Source: Brugia malayi (taxonomy: Eukaryota > Nematoda > Chromadorea > Rhabditida > Onchocercidae). From it: a stretch of 64,000 bases of DNA. The translations under genes were made by a program, and so were the position numbers. Of the stretch, positions 51,901-61,783 are shown in pieces; position 1 is the first letter of the stretch; every line of letters starts with the position of its first letter. The notes below the pieces were generated by a model. That model had not been told where the DNA came from, searched no databases, and saw nothing but the letters and a program-made list of their open reading frames with translations. The DNA lies in assembly GCF_000002995.4 (NCBI RefSeq), contig NW_025062478.1, positions 9,807,001 through 9,871,000 on the forward strand. Reading direction: 5' to 3'.

Positions 51901-54900
51901 TACTAAGCTAATTACTAGCGCATGCTTTATATTATCAGCAAGATAGATGGATGCTTTAAAGCAGTAAGGATATTTTGATAAAGTTTATCTTTTGAATTTA
52001 TCAAATCTCAAAGTTAATATTTTAAACAGTTTTGTTAAAAAAAAAAACAACAAAAATGAAAGCGATATTACTGATCAAGAAATAGTTACTTTTATAATGG
52101 CTAGTTACTTTTATAATGGCAATATTGCATGACTAGGTAAGTATCCCTTATCACAAGCACTATCAATGCATGCACAAAGCACATTATCATTTTCAGGTGC
52201 ACGAGCACGAGGTACACATCGCAAGCATGCAATTACTGAACAAATGATATCATCAAGTAGTGAAGAATTCTCGCATGAATCTTCTATTTCAATGCACACT
52301 AATACACCTGAGTATAAGGATCAGAAATTGATTGCATCAAATGCTGATAATGAAATGATATTATCAGTAACACCAAATAATATTGATACTATTACAAAGA
52401 GCATTAATGATAATGCTATTAGTATTACTCAAGAGCAATCAGATGAGGAATTGGATATGGATTCGAATGATTATAAAATCATTGATAAAATTGATTCGAC
52501 ATCACTCATTCATGATTCTTTAACAACTATTATTCCTATCACCACTATATCATCTAATACACCTGTAATGGAGAATATTCCTTTATCATTTGCTACCTTA
52601 AATTCTTCAGCAGCAACCAACAATAATCATTCCATTCGTTCGTCCCTTATTACCACCATTCCGGCATTTATCAATGAAACGTCAACTTTTTCTGATATGA
52701 TAACAAAATCAAACCCAAATCCTTCTCAAATGATAATTTCAGAATCAACAACAATTGCTAGCAATAGAGTAGATGGATCATTTGAGTCATCCACTTCATC
52801 ACAACCACAATTTCTTAGTCAACCTATTCCATCTGATAAATCATGGCTTTATGAGAGCTTACAATCAATTATTAATTCGCAGGTTCTATCGGAACAACAA
52901 GAAGAATTATCCGAAAAGAAGCTATCATTTGGCTCATTTAATACTTCAGGTGTAGCAACATTTAGCACAACTATTAGCAATAATAATAATAATAATAGCA
53001 ATAGTAATATTAATAATAGCAATAGTAATATTAATAATAGTATTAATAATAATGATAATAGTAATAATAACTTTCCTGTGAGAACAACCATAATGAATCC
53101 GTTGAGAAAATTATCAATGCAAGCAAATAATTCATCTCTATTATCAATTTCTACTCAAAAATTATCACCAAATATATTCGATACTACAGCTAGCAATGTT
53201 GAACAACAAGCAAAGAAGCCAATAAAAGAATTGGAGAAGGAATCTGAAGAAGATCATTATTTCAATGTTGATTCATCGATTTTTATGAATGCTACCAATT
53301 TTCAAAATCCATCTCATACAATAATATCGCATAATCGGATTGAAAATAATGGTATCAGTACAATGATCGAACAATTAAACTTTCCTTTCAATGAAACAAA
53401 AGAAATGAAAAAGGAAAGAAGTGAAGGGAAAATTGGAACAATGAATTTATCACCATCATCATTATCACCATCATTATCATCATCATCAAGAAGTGATAGT
53501 AATATAAATTCAGGAAACACCACCATACATCCGTTTGTATCAGCAATTCAGGAATTATCAGAAGAAATGATTGCATCTAATGGAGAAATTAATTCAAATT
53601 CTCAATCTAATGCACTATTAAATCAAAAGCATAGTGTAAACACTGTAGATGATTATAAATTGCACTCATTAAAGCACAAACAATCACAACAATCACTTCC
53701 GGAAAATCATAATGACATAACAGGCGAGCAATTTACGGTTGCACATGATGCACAATTCATGGTCAAAAGTATTCCTTACCGGACAACAATCAAACAAGGT
53801 TCATCTTTTGACCATTTATCAAACTGAATTGAATATAAGAAGAGATATGGTAAAATTTTTTTAAAAGAAAAAACAAGAAAATGAACTATAACAAAAGACT
53901 GTGATTCAATTTACAGGTGAAATTAATGAGATACTAAAAGATCAGACTACAATGAATGATGCACATGAAGAAGAAGTGATAATGGAATCGGAAATTTTAA
54001 ATCAACAAAATATCACTACTGATTCACAAGTAATGCAGGTGACAACACCGCATGCAGTAGTGCATGCTGTCACCTCATTGCAACTTGAAAATGATGAAAT
54101 ATGCTTACTACCGCCAGATGCAGGTCCTTGCCATGATTATGTACTTCGGTGGTTTCATAATTCACAAACTGCAAAATGTGAACAATTCTCTTATAGTTCA
54201 TGCGGTGGTAATAATAATAATTTTCCTGATAGACATACTTGTGAAGCAAAATGCTCACATGGTTAGTGGTTTTAATTTATAATTTCAATTTAAAAAAATT
54301 TTTAAATTATATAATAAAAAAAAGCTATTCATCTATCATCATTTTTCTCTCTCTCTCTCTCTCTTTTAGTTCCTTTAAAAATTATGCAAATGAAAATATC
54401 AATTTATACAAGAGAAAAAGAAAGTATTACTTTATAGATAATTCGATTAAGTCACAGTTCTTTCTCTCTCTTTTAGTTTCTGTTTTTTAAATTATTTAAA
54501 TAGAAATATCAAATTATACAAGAAAAAAAAAAGAAAGTATTACTTTATAGATAATTCGATTAAATCACAATTACCGGAACGATGTACCTATAAAAAAGAT
54601 GAGGGTTATAGTAATGGGTATAATGTTAAGTGGTACTTTAACGTACGTAATTTACGATGTGAACAAATGGTATACAAAGGTCAAGGTGGCAATTCAAATC
54701 AGTTTGAAACACTTGGCGAATGTCAAACTTTTTGCATACGTCAGTATAAACTATTAAATTAATGAAGAAGTATTTTTAGATTTTAATTAACCTTTGCATG
54801 ATTTGTGATATTTTAAAGAATAGAAATATTGCGTGCATTTGCTTCTCAAAATAATATTTCTTTAATGCTAAATTGTATTAATTAACTAACAAATTAATAT

Positions 54901-57900
54901 TATTATTAATTGACTAACAAATTAAAATTGTTATTAAAATTTTGTTTAAATTTCCAAAAAATAATATTTCATCATTTTTTCTATTTTTTATAAAATTTTT
55001 TGTAATATCTGAATAAGTAAGCAAGTATTTGAAACAATTCTTTTCCTTTGCTTTTGTTTTTAGCATTGGATGATAAAGTTCCTGAGATGGACACAACCGC
55101 TAAACAAATTGCGCATTCTTTGAAATCCACTTCCGTAGATGTTCATCAGCGAGGTTTTGCCGCATCACAGGATCCGGAAAATGAGCAGCAACAGCAGCAA
55201 CAAGCATTATCGATTACCGAAACAGATAAAATGTCAGAAGGTCAACATCATGTCCAGGACATTACTCAGAATACAAATGAACGTCATCGTTCAAGGTATT
55301 TCATATCTTTTTAATGTACTTTTTTCATTAATTAATTACTTTATTCACTAAAGTTATTTTTAGGTTATTTTGAAGTTATTTCAGCATAGTATCAGATAAA
55401 AATTCGATTAATGTTGAAAAAATTCAACCGATCAATTCAAAGCAATTATTAACACAAACAATAACACCTGCAGAACTAATTCCTCAGAATTTGGATAGAT
55501 CAGCAAGTGAGACAATAAATGCACGAGAATCATCTAAACAACAATTGTTATCATCATTTAATGATCAGAATAGTAAACAAATTTCAGGTAAATTACCCTT
55601 TCTTCTAATTTCATTTTTCTTCAAACTATTTCAACAAATCTTTTCAATTTTCAGTGAAATATTCTTATAGCATATTAATCTTATTCTATATTTAATTTTT
55701 TAATTTTTAATAAAAATTTTTTTTATATTAAAAAAATTAATTTATTTTCTATGTTTTTATTTTTATTTTTATTTTTATTTTTTTTTTAGGAAAAGAAATT
55801 AATAATGCAAAAACATTTGGTGCAACAATTGTAAACAAAAATAATGATGCAATTGTTGATTTGCCAAATATTTTTGATGATATAAGCCATACGCCTAGTT
55901 GTCCTAATGGCCATAAGCCAATACAACATGCAGATGGTAGGCCAATGATGTGTTTACCTGGTAGAAATCAATGTGCTGGCAATTCACTCTGCTATTTCAA
56001 TGGTGTTGATTTCTTTTGTTGTCCAAATGCTGAAGATCCATACGATGAACATGTATTTGGAGGTTTTAATTTTAATTAAACAAAAAATTTTTTTATTTTT
56101 TGACCAGGTAAAAATTAATGTGCTGGCAATTTAACTACAATTAATTGTCTACTTAACTTCTTTTTTTTTTCTTTTTATTTTATTTTTTAAAAATTGTTAT
56201 ATCCATATAAAAGATTTTTGTTGAATTTTTTTTTTTTTTGATTTTTATGACAATATTTGTTGAAAATCTTTTAAATTTGATTAATTATAATCCAAAATTT
56301 CCAAAAATTTAACTGAAAATATTATAGGTTATGGTGGTGAAGAAGTGAAGCGTGGTTATAAGAATGTTAAAAAGACACCAATAAATGGTAATGAATTGAT
56401 TGTTCGAAAGCTCCGATTGAGACGAGAAGCGCAAATGTCTTCCAGTCGTCCTTTAGCAATGAATGTAGCTGCACGTATTGATTGTTAGTTCTAAATGCAT
56501 TTTACAAAATTTAATCATTGCATTTCTTTTCTTAAATTTATTGAAAAACTGAAAAAACTAAAACTAAGTAAAGCCTTTTATTCTAATTACAGTAACCTAC
56601 TACGGTTGTTTTTTACAGTACTATTACAGTACTGCATTTAAATTCATTTTTGTCACTTAAAATATTTGAAGAAATTGCATGTAGTTTGATTAAATTGCTT
56701 CAATTTCATTCATAAAATTAACAAATTCTTCTCGTGAATATGACATAAATTCAATTTTTTTATGCCAATTATATTTGTGAAAAAAAAATAATAATTTCTT
56801 CTCTTTACTACAAAAAAAAAAAAAGAAGAATTTCCTATTATTTTTTTCAAGTAATATATCTCATTTAATCAACTATTTATTTCCAACACAGTTTGAATAT
56901 TTTGCTTTTTTTTTTTTTAGCCAAATTAGAAATGCATTATAGTTTAATGTGAAATATTTGTCTTTTTAATTAAATACTCTAATACTACAAATTTTTTATA
57001 GTTTATAATGATCTTTTTTTTTAATTTCAATTTTTTTTTTTTTGTGAATTTATTTGCAGCCAAAGTACCGAAATATTCATTGGCCAGAGCATCATTTGCA
57101 GTAAATAATAGTAGTGATACTAGACAAATAACTAATATTTGTATGCAAGATGTTAATACGGGTAAATGCACAGAAGCGCATCTTCGATTCTTTTATGATC
57201 GTAGAGTGAATACCTGTCGATTATTCTATTATAGTGGTTGTGGCGGTAATGAAAATAATTTTGCCACTGAGGAAGAATGTCAACAACAATGTAAAAGTGG
57301 TAAGTTTAATATGACAAAAATAAATAAACTAAATTTTTTCTTTTTTAATCAAATGGAATAGAAGAAAGAATGAATGAAATATTCATATGGTAATATTTTA
57401 ATAAAAATTAGATATAAAATTTAGTAAAACTCTTTAATAATAGCTTAATCAATCTAACTTTTACGTGTGTTAAACGTATGTTACAGTAGGAGAAAAATAC
57501 AAAAATGTGATAAGTGATAAGATAATGAGAGATGTGCCTTCTTTTTTTGCGTATGTGTGTTTGTTTTTAATTTTATGAAATGTTTTAAATTTAGATAAAG
57601 CATATGATGAGGATGTGTCACCAGGAAGTTGTCCTTACGGTGAGCCACCACTTGGTGATAACGCACCTGTGATATGCGGTAAAGACGCAGGATCATTTGA
57701 ATGTCCAAAGGGATATTATTGTCGTATGGGACCACCAAATGTATGCTGTCTCGAAAAACTTCTTCCAGGTAACAATTTCATTTATCACATTTTTATGTTT
57801 TAAATGATTATTGAAAATTTTAAATTTCTTTTGCACTTTTGTTGTGGTTAACTTTAATCATTTCTGTGCTTAAACTCTTTATTCATGGTGATATATATTT

Positions 57901-60450
57901 TGTTATCTGTTTAATTAAGCTAATTTTAATTATGTATTATTATAATTATAAAAATTTTTCAATAATTTTTTACAGTTTCGGAAAAAATTTTGGTAACAAA
58001 GAAACATCACGAAAATATTCGTTTTGCACAACCAAAAGTAAAAACAAGCGAAAATGTTGGTTATCAATTTGATGAGAAACAAAAAGAAAATGATGGTATG
58101 ATATTGAAATTTATCAATTTCATCTTAAGATTTATTATATAAATGAATTCTTTTTAAAATTTCACCAAATAATTAACAGTTATGATAAAATTTTAATTGT
58201 GAAATATTTAATTAATAAAAGTATTACAAGTGAGCATTTGTTATCTTTAGCAGAAAATTCACCATTAGCAATTACATCAACAAACATTTGTCCGGATGGT
58301 ACAGATGCATTACTTGATGAATCTACTCAACAACCACTCAAATGTGGCCTAGGCTACGATGGACAATCTTTCTGTCCAGTTGGCTATTACTGCTCTATAG
58401 ATTCAGAAAAGAATGGTAATAATTCAATAATTATTCATAGCATATTTATAGTAACAGTTAGCATTTTTATTCTATCTTATTTCATAAAAAAAAAATGTGC
58501 CTATAATACTCATTTCGAATCGATACTATCAGTAAGGTATATTGATTGAATTTAAAAAATTATTTTCAATTATATTGTTAATTTTTTTTTTTTATTTTTG
58601 AATATACTTACAGGACGATTATGTTGTCAACTTGGAGTAGTAGGAGTAAAAATACCACCACCACCAAAAATACCACCATATTTTGGATTACGACCATCAA
58701 ATCCAGGCGAAATAATCCCACGTGGATCATTGCCATCTGATTATGTCTCATTGAAGCAACGTTAGTAGATACTAATTAAGAACTTTTTTTTTTAATAATA
58801 TTAATGAATGAGTAAAAATGATGAATGGATAAATAACAAAAATTTTCAATCGTTTAAAATTTTATAAAATATGCAGTCTACAGATTGCAGATTGTAACAG
58901 CTAAAATTATTCATAATTCTTAAGGCCAATATATTATATATTAATTAATTAAAATTATTTTTATGAGTAGGTAATTATTATTTCAGAAGCAACTGGAATA
59001 TCAAATACAGCTGAGCCAAGTGAACAATATCAATCACATTTAGATTTAAGTGGCAAAAAATTAACTATGAATGGTTCTGATTCTTTCTTTCTTTCTTTTC
59101 ATTATATTAATATTTAATTTAAAATTATTAAAAAATAAAATGACTAAAGTAAAAGTCATAAACAATGGCCATTTTGAAATTTCGACTTAAACTATTTCAA
59201 GCATTCATTTAAGCTTTTTATTTTTAAGTACAACCTATAAGTGATTCGAATAGAGCAGAAGAAGATGCAATAGAACCTTCGGAAAATCTTATTCCATCTG
59301 ATGAACAAACAACAGATTCTTCCGGAAATGTTGTTCCATCTGGTTAGTTTTCCTTATTTAAAAAATGCTTTTATCCATGGAAAAATACAGTCAAAATATC
59401 TTTTCAAAAAATGAAATAGTATTAATCATTTTTAAATTGATATTAAATGTTTCAAAAAGAAAAAAAGTAGTGAATCTAATGTTAAGTTAATTAAAAAGTA
59501 ATGCTATAAATGAAATCAATTCAATGTTCTATCAAATTTTTAAATGGAGCTTTTTTTTTTTTTCAACAATTTAATAATTATTAGATTGCATATTTTAGAC
59601 TCTAAATTACAAGATGATATTTATGGTCGAATGATGCTTAAATCAAATGATCAAGCATTTCGCACACAAGGTTCTTTTTTTTTTTTTTTTTTTTTGAGAA
59701 AAAGATAGCTGACTACTTGAGATAAAGAATTAATCACAAATTAATTAAATAATCTAATGATGTAATTAATTTTAGATAATTTATTTCAAAACACAAATCT
59801 ACAATCTTATATACAAATGTATTATAATTAATGCTAAGATTTTCTATTTTCTAATTGGTTTGTATAAAGTTAGTAACGTTTATAGCACTTTACAATGCAA
59901 TAAATAATGTAGCTTCACCTGAAGCGGAAAATAATGAGGTTCAAATTGATATTGGAGAAATGAAAGATCCATTCGAATCGTTGGAATACGCTCAAAAAAG
60001 CACTTCTGATCGAAGTATTTGTCTTCTAAAGCCTAGTGAAGGTTGTTATTTTATAATATTATTATTTATTTTAATCAATAACAACTTTTTTCCTTTTTAC
60101 AATAATAAATTAAATTCTATTTCTAGTAAATATTTATTCAAATTTTTATTATATATAACTAGAAAATAAATTTTAGGTCGAACATGTCGAGAAGATGAAT
60201 CACCTCCTCGAACAAATTTACAGTATTTCTACAGTAATCGTGATAAACGTTGTAAACTTTACTTCTATCGAGGATGTGGTGGTAGTCAAAATCGATTTGA
60301 TACTAAAAGGCATTGTGAATTAACATGCGCTGTAAGTATTATTTTTATTTTAATAAAAATGAAACATTAATTCTTTTGATCAAATTTTTTGCAAAATAAA
60401 TGAAAATAAAATACTCATGAATTATTCATAATTAATTTCAGGGTGTATAA
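42044..60450 (+). CDS. mlt-11: MLT-11-like giant secreted multi-Kunitz protein
   Basis: Signal peptide (residues 1-21), then 11 Kunitz domains, one thyroglobulin type-1, one antistasin-like and four lustrin-type domains separated by S/N/Q-rich linkers; about 3045 residues. This architecture matches C. elegans MLT-11, needed for moulting and cuticle structure, probably as a protease inhibitor or matrix component. Exons: 42044-42116, 42594-42725, 43334-43684, 44186-44377, 44643-44774, 45209-45424, 45897-46073, 46334-46946, 47305-47474, 47566-47784, 47924-48115, 48375-48557, 48667-48885, 49069-49169, 49403-49553, 50039-51643, 52197-53798, 53917-54261, 54551-54739, 55064-55295, 55385-55587, 55790-56062, 56328-56483, 57060-57299, 57595-57768, 57976-58095, 58251-58415, 58614-58760, 58987-59073, 59229-59342, 59599-59670, 59913-60041, 60177-60331, 60442-60450. 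All 33 junctions keep frame; most are phase 1. The last exon encodes only GV plus stop. Some exons may be alternatively spliced. Confidence 0.87.
42594..43684 (+). other. mlt-11: mlt-11 Kunitz domain 1 and N-rich linker
   Basis: Exons 2-3. Six cysteines in Kunitz order (VNLCKR, GRCPAA, NECISY, GHCAND, EECEKAC), but the usual GCGGN around the fourth is replaced by GHCANDEN. The domain is split by a phase-1 intron before its fourth cysteine. It is followed by an acidic D/N repeat and a poly-Asn run encoded by (AAT)n. Confidence 0.8.
42745..43105. repeat. 47-bp minisatellite in mlt-11 intron 2
   Basis: About six tandem units of ATTATAGAGTTAAATAAATG plus GTACTTGGCTCTTTATCATC plus TAACAAA. The central ones are nearly identical and those at the edges decay. 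Confidence 0.9.
44186..44377 (+). other. mlt-11: mlt-11 thyroglobulin type-1 domain
   Basis: One exon with the CxxxR start (ECEKRRQA), the hallmark LQCETQRENCFCVD (a QC...C-x-C-V variant of CWCV) and a final cysteine (PDCK). Thyroglobulin type-1 modules can inhibit cysteine proteases. Its presence with Kunitz domains is a key reason for the MLT-11 call. The acceptor is AAG (ends 44185). Confidence 0.85.
44643..45424 (+). other. mlt-11: mlt-11 Kunitz domain 2 and first lustrin-type domain
   Basis: Exons 5-6. Kunitz 2 runs from YECLSPMDSGPC through GCGGNGNNYP to CEKQC. Then a cysteine module C-x-GG...C-x4-CPNGYLC...VCCP of the lustrin type. The intron splits the Kunitz fold at the same place (before the fourth cysteine) as in domain 1. 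Confidence 0.85.
45897..46073 (+). other. mlt-11: mlt-11 Kunitz domain 3
   Basis: Single exon: NICQLPKERGPCDQY, RFYYNNRLGECKYFFFGGC, EGNANNFERVEECERIC. All six cysteines are present; the residue after the second cysteine is Asp, not the basic P1 of trypsin inhibitors. Confidence 0.9.
46334..47474 (+). other. mlt-11: mlt-11 S/T/N/D-rich linker exons 8-9
   Basis: Two exons joined in phase 2 (donor at 46947, acceptor ending 47304). They encode low-complexity sequence with an acidic D/N run and a poly-Thr run but no cysteine. The intron between them is made of TTTACTTTAC and TATTCTATTCTAG repeats. The T-rich sequence could be O-glycosylated. Confidence 0.8.
47566..48557 (+). other. mlt-11: mlt-11 Kunitz domains 4-6, one per exon
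   Basis: Exons 10, 11 and 12 each encode one complete six-cysteine Kunitz domain with GCGGNGNN cores. Domains 5 and 6 are closely similar (both CRPFTY..GCGGNGNNFGS), indicating recent tandem exon duplication. All three exons are phase 1-1 symmetric. Confidence 0.92.
48667..48885 (+). other. mlt-11: mlt-11 antistasin-like cysteine module
   Basis: CPTIDASLCVEPC followed by GCHECKCP gives the antistasin-like pattern of paired cysteines ending in C-x2-C-x-C. The rest of the exon is acidic and Ser-rich. Antistasin-type modules are serine protease inhibitors in other animals. Confidence 0.7.
49069..49553 (+). other. mlt-11: mlt-11 Kunitz domain 7
   Basis: Exons 14-15, joined in phase 0 inside the domain (after KCSQPM). 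GPCKNF places Lys at the P1-like position after the second cysteine, so this is one of only two Kunitz domains here with a basic P1. The core is GGCAGNRNHF. Confidence 0.88.
50039..53798 (+). other. mlt-11: mlt-11 giant low-complexity exons 16 and 17
   Basis: Two adjacent exons of 1605 and 1602 nt encode about 1070 residues with almost no cysteine. They are rich in S, N, Q, I and D, with poly-Gln near 50365-50420, Ser/Pro runs near 51420-51560 and Asn runs near 52975-53070. Both are phase 1-1. They form a long disordered tether between Kunitz domains 7 and 8. The frame is open throughout, which argues that they are truly coding. Confidence 0.85.
53917..54261 (+). other. mlt-11: mlt-11 Kunitz domain 8
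   Basis: After an acidic lead of about 60 residues: EICLLPPDAGPCHDY, RWFHNSQTAKCEQFSYSSC, GGNNNNFPDRHTCEAKC. Six cysteines, His after the second. Confidence 0.9.
54340..54575. repeat. ~115-bp tandem duplication carrying a second acceptor and exon-19 start
   Basis: Two consecutive copies of CTCTCTTTTAG...AAATATCAA..TTATACAAGA...GTATTACTTTATAG plus ATAATTCGATTAA. The second copy (acceptor ending 54550) leads into Kunitz domain 9. The first (acceptor ending 54436) runs into CT-rich sequence and is a decoy. Confidence 0.8.
54551..54739 (+). other. mlt-11: mlt-11 Kunitz domain 9, lacking second and fourth cysteines
   Basis: ERCTYKKDEGYSNGYNVKWY and LRCEQMVYKGQGGNSNQFET then GECQTFC. Cysteines 1, 3, 5 and 6 are present. 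The second (position of N in SNGYN) and the fourth (Q in KGQGGN) are both absent. These two normally pair across the reactive loop, so one disulphide is cleanly missing. Confidence 0.87.
55064..55587 (+). other. mlt-11: mlt-11 linker exons 20-21
   Basis: Q/S/N-rich cysteine-free linker with a poly-Gln run near 55186-55205. The junction between the two exons is phase 2 (55295/55385), one of the few non-phase-1 junctions of the gene. Confidence 0.8.
55790..56483 (+). other. mlt-11: mlt-11 second lustrin-type domain and basic linker
   Basis: Exon 22 encodes SCPNGHKPIQHADGRP, MMCLPGRNQCAGNSLC and DFFCCPN, a lustrin-type cysteine module. Exon 23 encodes a basic K/R-rich linker (VRKLRLRREA) that could be a processing site. 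Confidence 0.83.
57060..57299 (+). other. mlt-11: mlt-11 Kunitz domain 10
   Basis: NICMQDVNTGKCTEAH, RFFYDRRVNTCRLFYYSGC, GGNENNFATEEECQQQC: full six-cysteine domain in one exon, Thr after the second cysteine. Confidence 0.92.
57595..58760 (+). other. mlt-11: mlt-11 third and fourth lustrin-type domains
   Basis: Exon 25: SCPYGEPPLGDNAPVIC, FECPKGYYC and NVCCL. Exons 27-28: ICPDGTDALLDES, SFCPVGYYC and RLCCQ, followed by a proline-rich segment (KIPPPPKIPPY). Exon 26 between them is a charged linker. Confidence 0.83.
58987..59670 (+). other. mlt-11: mlt-11 short linker exons 29-31
   Basis: Three short phase 1-1 exons (87, 114 and 72 nt) encoding cysteine-free acidic/Ser-rich sequence. Exon 30 follows a TTTTTAAG acceptor. 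Each can be skipped without breaking the frame, so alternative inclusion is possible. These are the least certain exons of the model. Confidence 0.6.
59913..60331 (+). other. mlt-11: mlt-11 Kunitz domain 11 (C-terminal)
   Basis: Exons 32-33: SICLLKPSEGRTCREDE, YFYSNRDKRCKLYFYRGC, GGSQNRFDTKRHCELTC. Arg follows the second cysteine, the second of only two basic P1-like residues. The protein then ends after one more Ala plus GV from the 9-base last exon. Confidence 0.88.
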
Positions 60451-61264
60451 AACGTCGATTTTATCATAGAACTGATTGTTTTATTGATCCATTTCACGTG
60501 AACATATTCATCTCTAAATCAATCACTTCAGATCAACGTCATATATTCTATTAACCTTTGACATTACCATTTTGTTTGTTATTTATATATGAAAGAACAA
60601 ATTATCAGGAGATTATCGATGCGAATATCTTTGTTTTTTTCCCCCGTCTACCATTTGTTATTGTATCGATAGTTTTTAAGAAATACTTTTGAGTAATTAG
60701 CTTAATTGTTCAAAAATATTTTCTTTCAGAAATTTGGTTAAAATGTTTATAACTTTCATTCACAATCCAAATAAGAAAATAAGTAAAACAAGCAAAATAT
60801 TTTTGAGAAATGATAAATTCAATAGCTATTTTACAATTATTACCATAATTTAATCTTCAAAGATATAATACATTCAATCAATACAATTATCCTCTAAGAA
60901 AAAAGGAAAAAATGAATCTAAACGATTAGGTCATTAAGATGTTATCTTCTTGTATGTACGTTTCTATGTCTGTGATTTATACTACTTATAGGTTTTAATT
61001 AATCTATTGAAATTGAAGAATATTTATTGAGCAATTTAAAGAGATCTAAAAATGATAATTATCAAAGATCACTTGGAAGGAAATGTTTGGTAGTTCTAAA
61101 CATATCAAAATTACAGTATAATAGAAAGTTTAATTAAGTACACTATGCATTAATGATAAAAGGTTAATGTTTGTAATCGCATGTAACGATTTATTTTGTT
61201 TATGTTACGCGATTATTATGCCAATTTGCTTTACTTAACATATTTTAAGTAATTGTTAATAATC

Positions 61265-61270
61265 AATAAA
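61265..61270 (+). terminator. Possible poly(A) signal of mlt-11
   Basis: First canonical AATAAA after the mlt-11 stop, about 815 bases downstream. Nearer variant hexamers may be used instead. Confidence 0.25.
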
Positions 61271-61599
61271 AGGTTTATTTAATATTCTGTCAGAGAATGT
61301 TTGACACAACAAATGAATCATATTGGATGTAATGATACATTACTATCGAATATCATCATTGACATACAAATACATGCACATAAGTTCACGTAACATACGT
61401 AAAATCTTCTAATTTTATACAAGTACTGGGTAAATTTTTTTAACCTAAAATTCAAAAAGTCTTTTAAAAAATAATAGAAAGCTTGTTTTGTTTAATACAG
61501 AATTATTTAAAATATGATAAGTCAAAAAAAAAAAAGAGGAAAATCTATTCATTCAAATTTGTTATATTTAATTTTTTTTAATTCCTTTAATTATATGTT

Positions 61600-61770
61600 A
61601 ATAACATTAAGCCATACAATATTTCTATTTTGACAAATATGAAAAGTGATAAAATGAATTTATTTTGGGAAGCTTCATTAGAAACGATTTCGAAAGTGGA
61701 ATAACTGTGCTAACTCTACAAGGAAACTGTAACGATGATACAGTGTCCCATATCTCATCTCCTGGAGTAC
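61600..61770 (+). repeat. Direct repeat flanking the mobile element, left copy
   Basis: Shares AAGCTTCATTAGAAACGATT, AGTGGAATAACTGTGCTAAC and nearby blocks with 62690-62850 at about 80% identity by eye. The two copies lie on either side of the element at 61784-62538. Confidence 0.65.
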
Positions 61771-61783
61771 AGTATCATACTAC

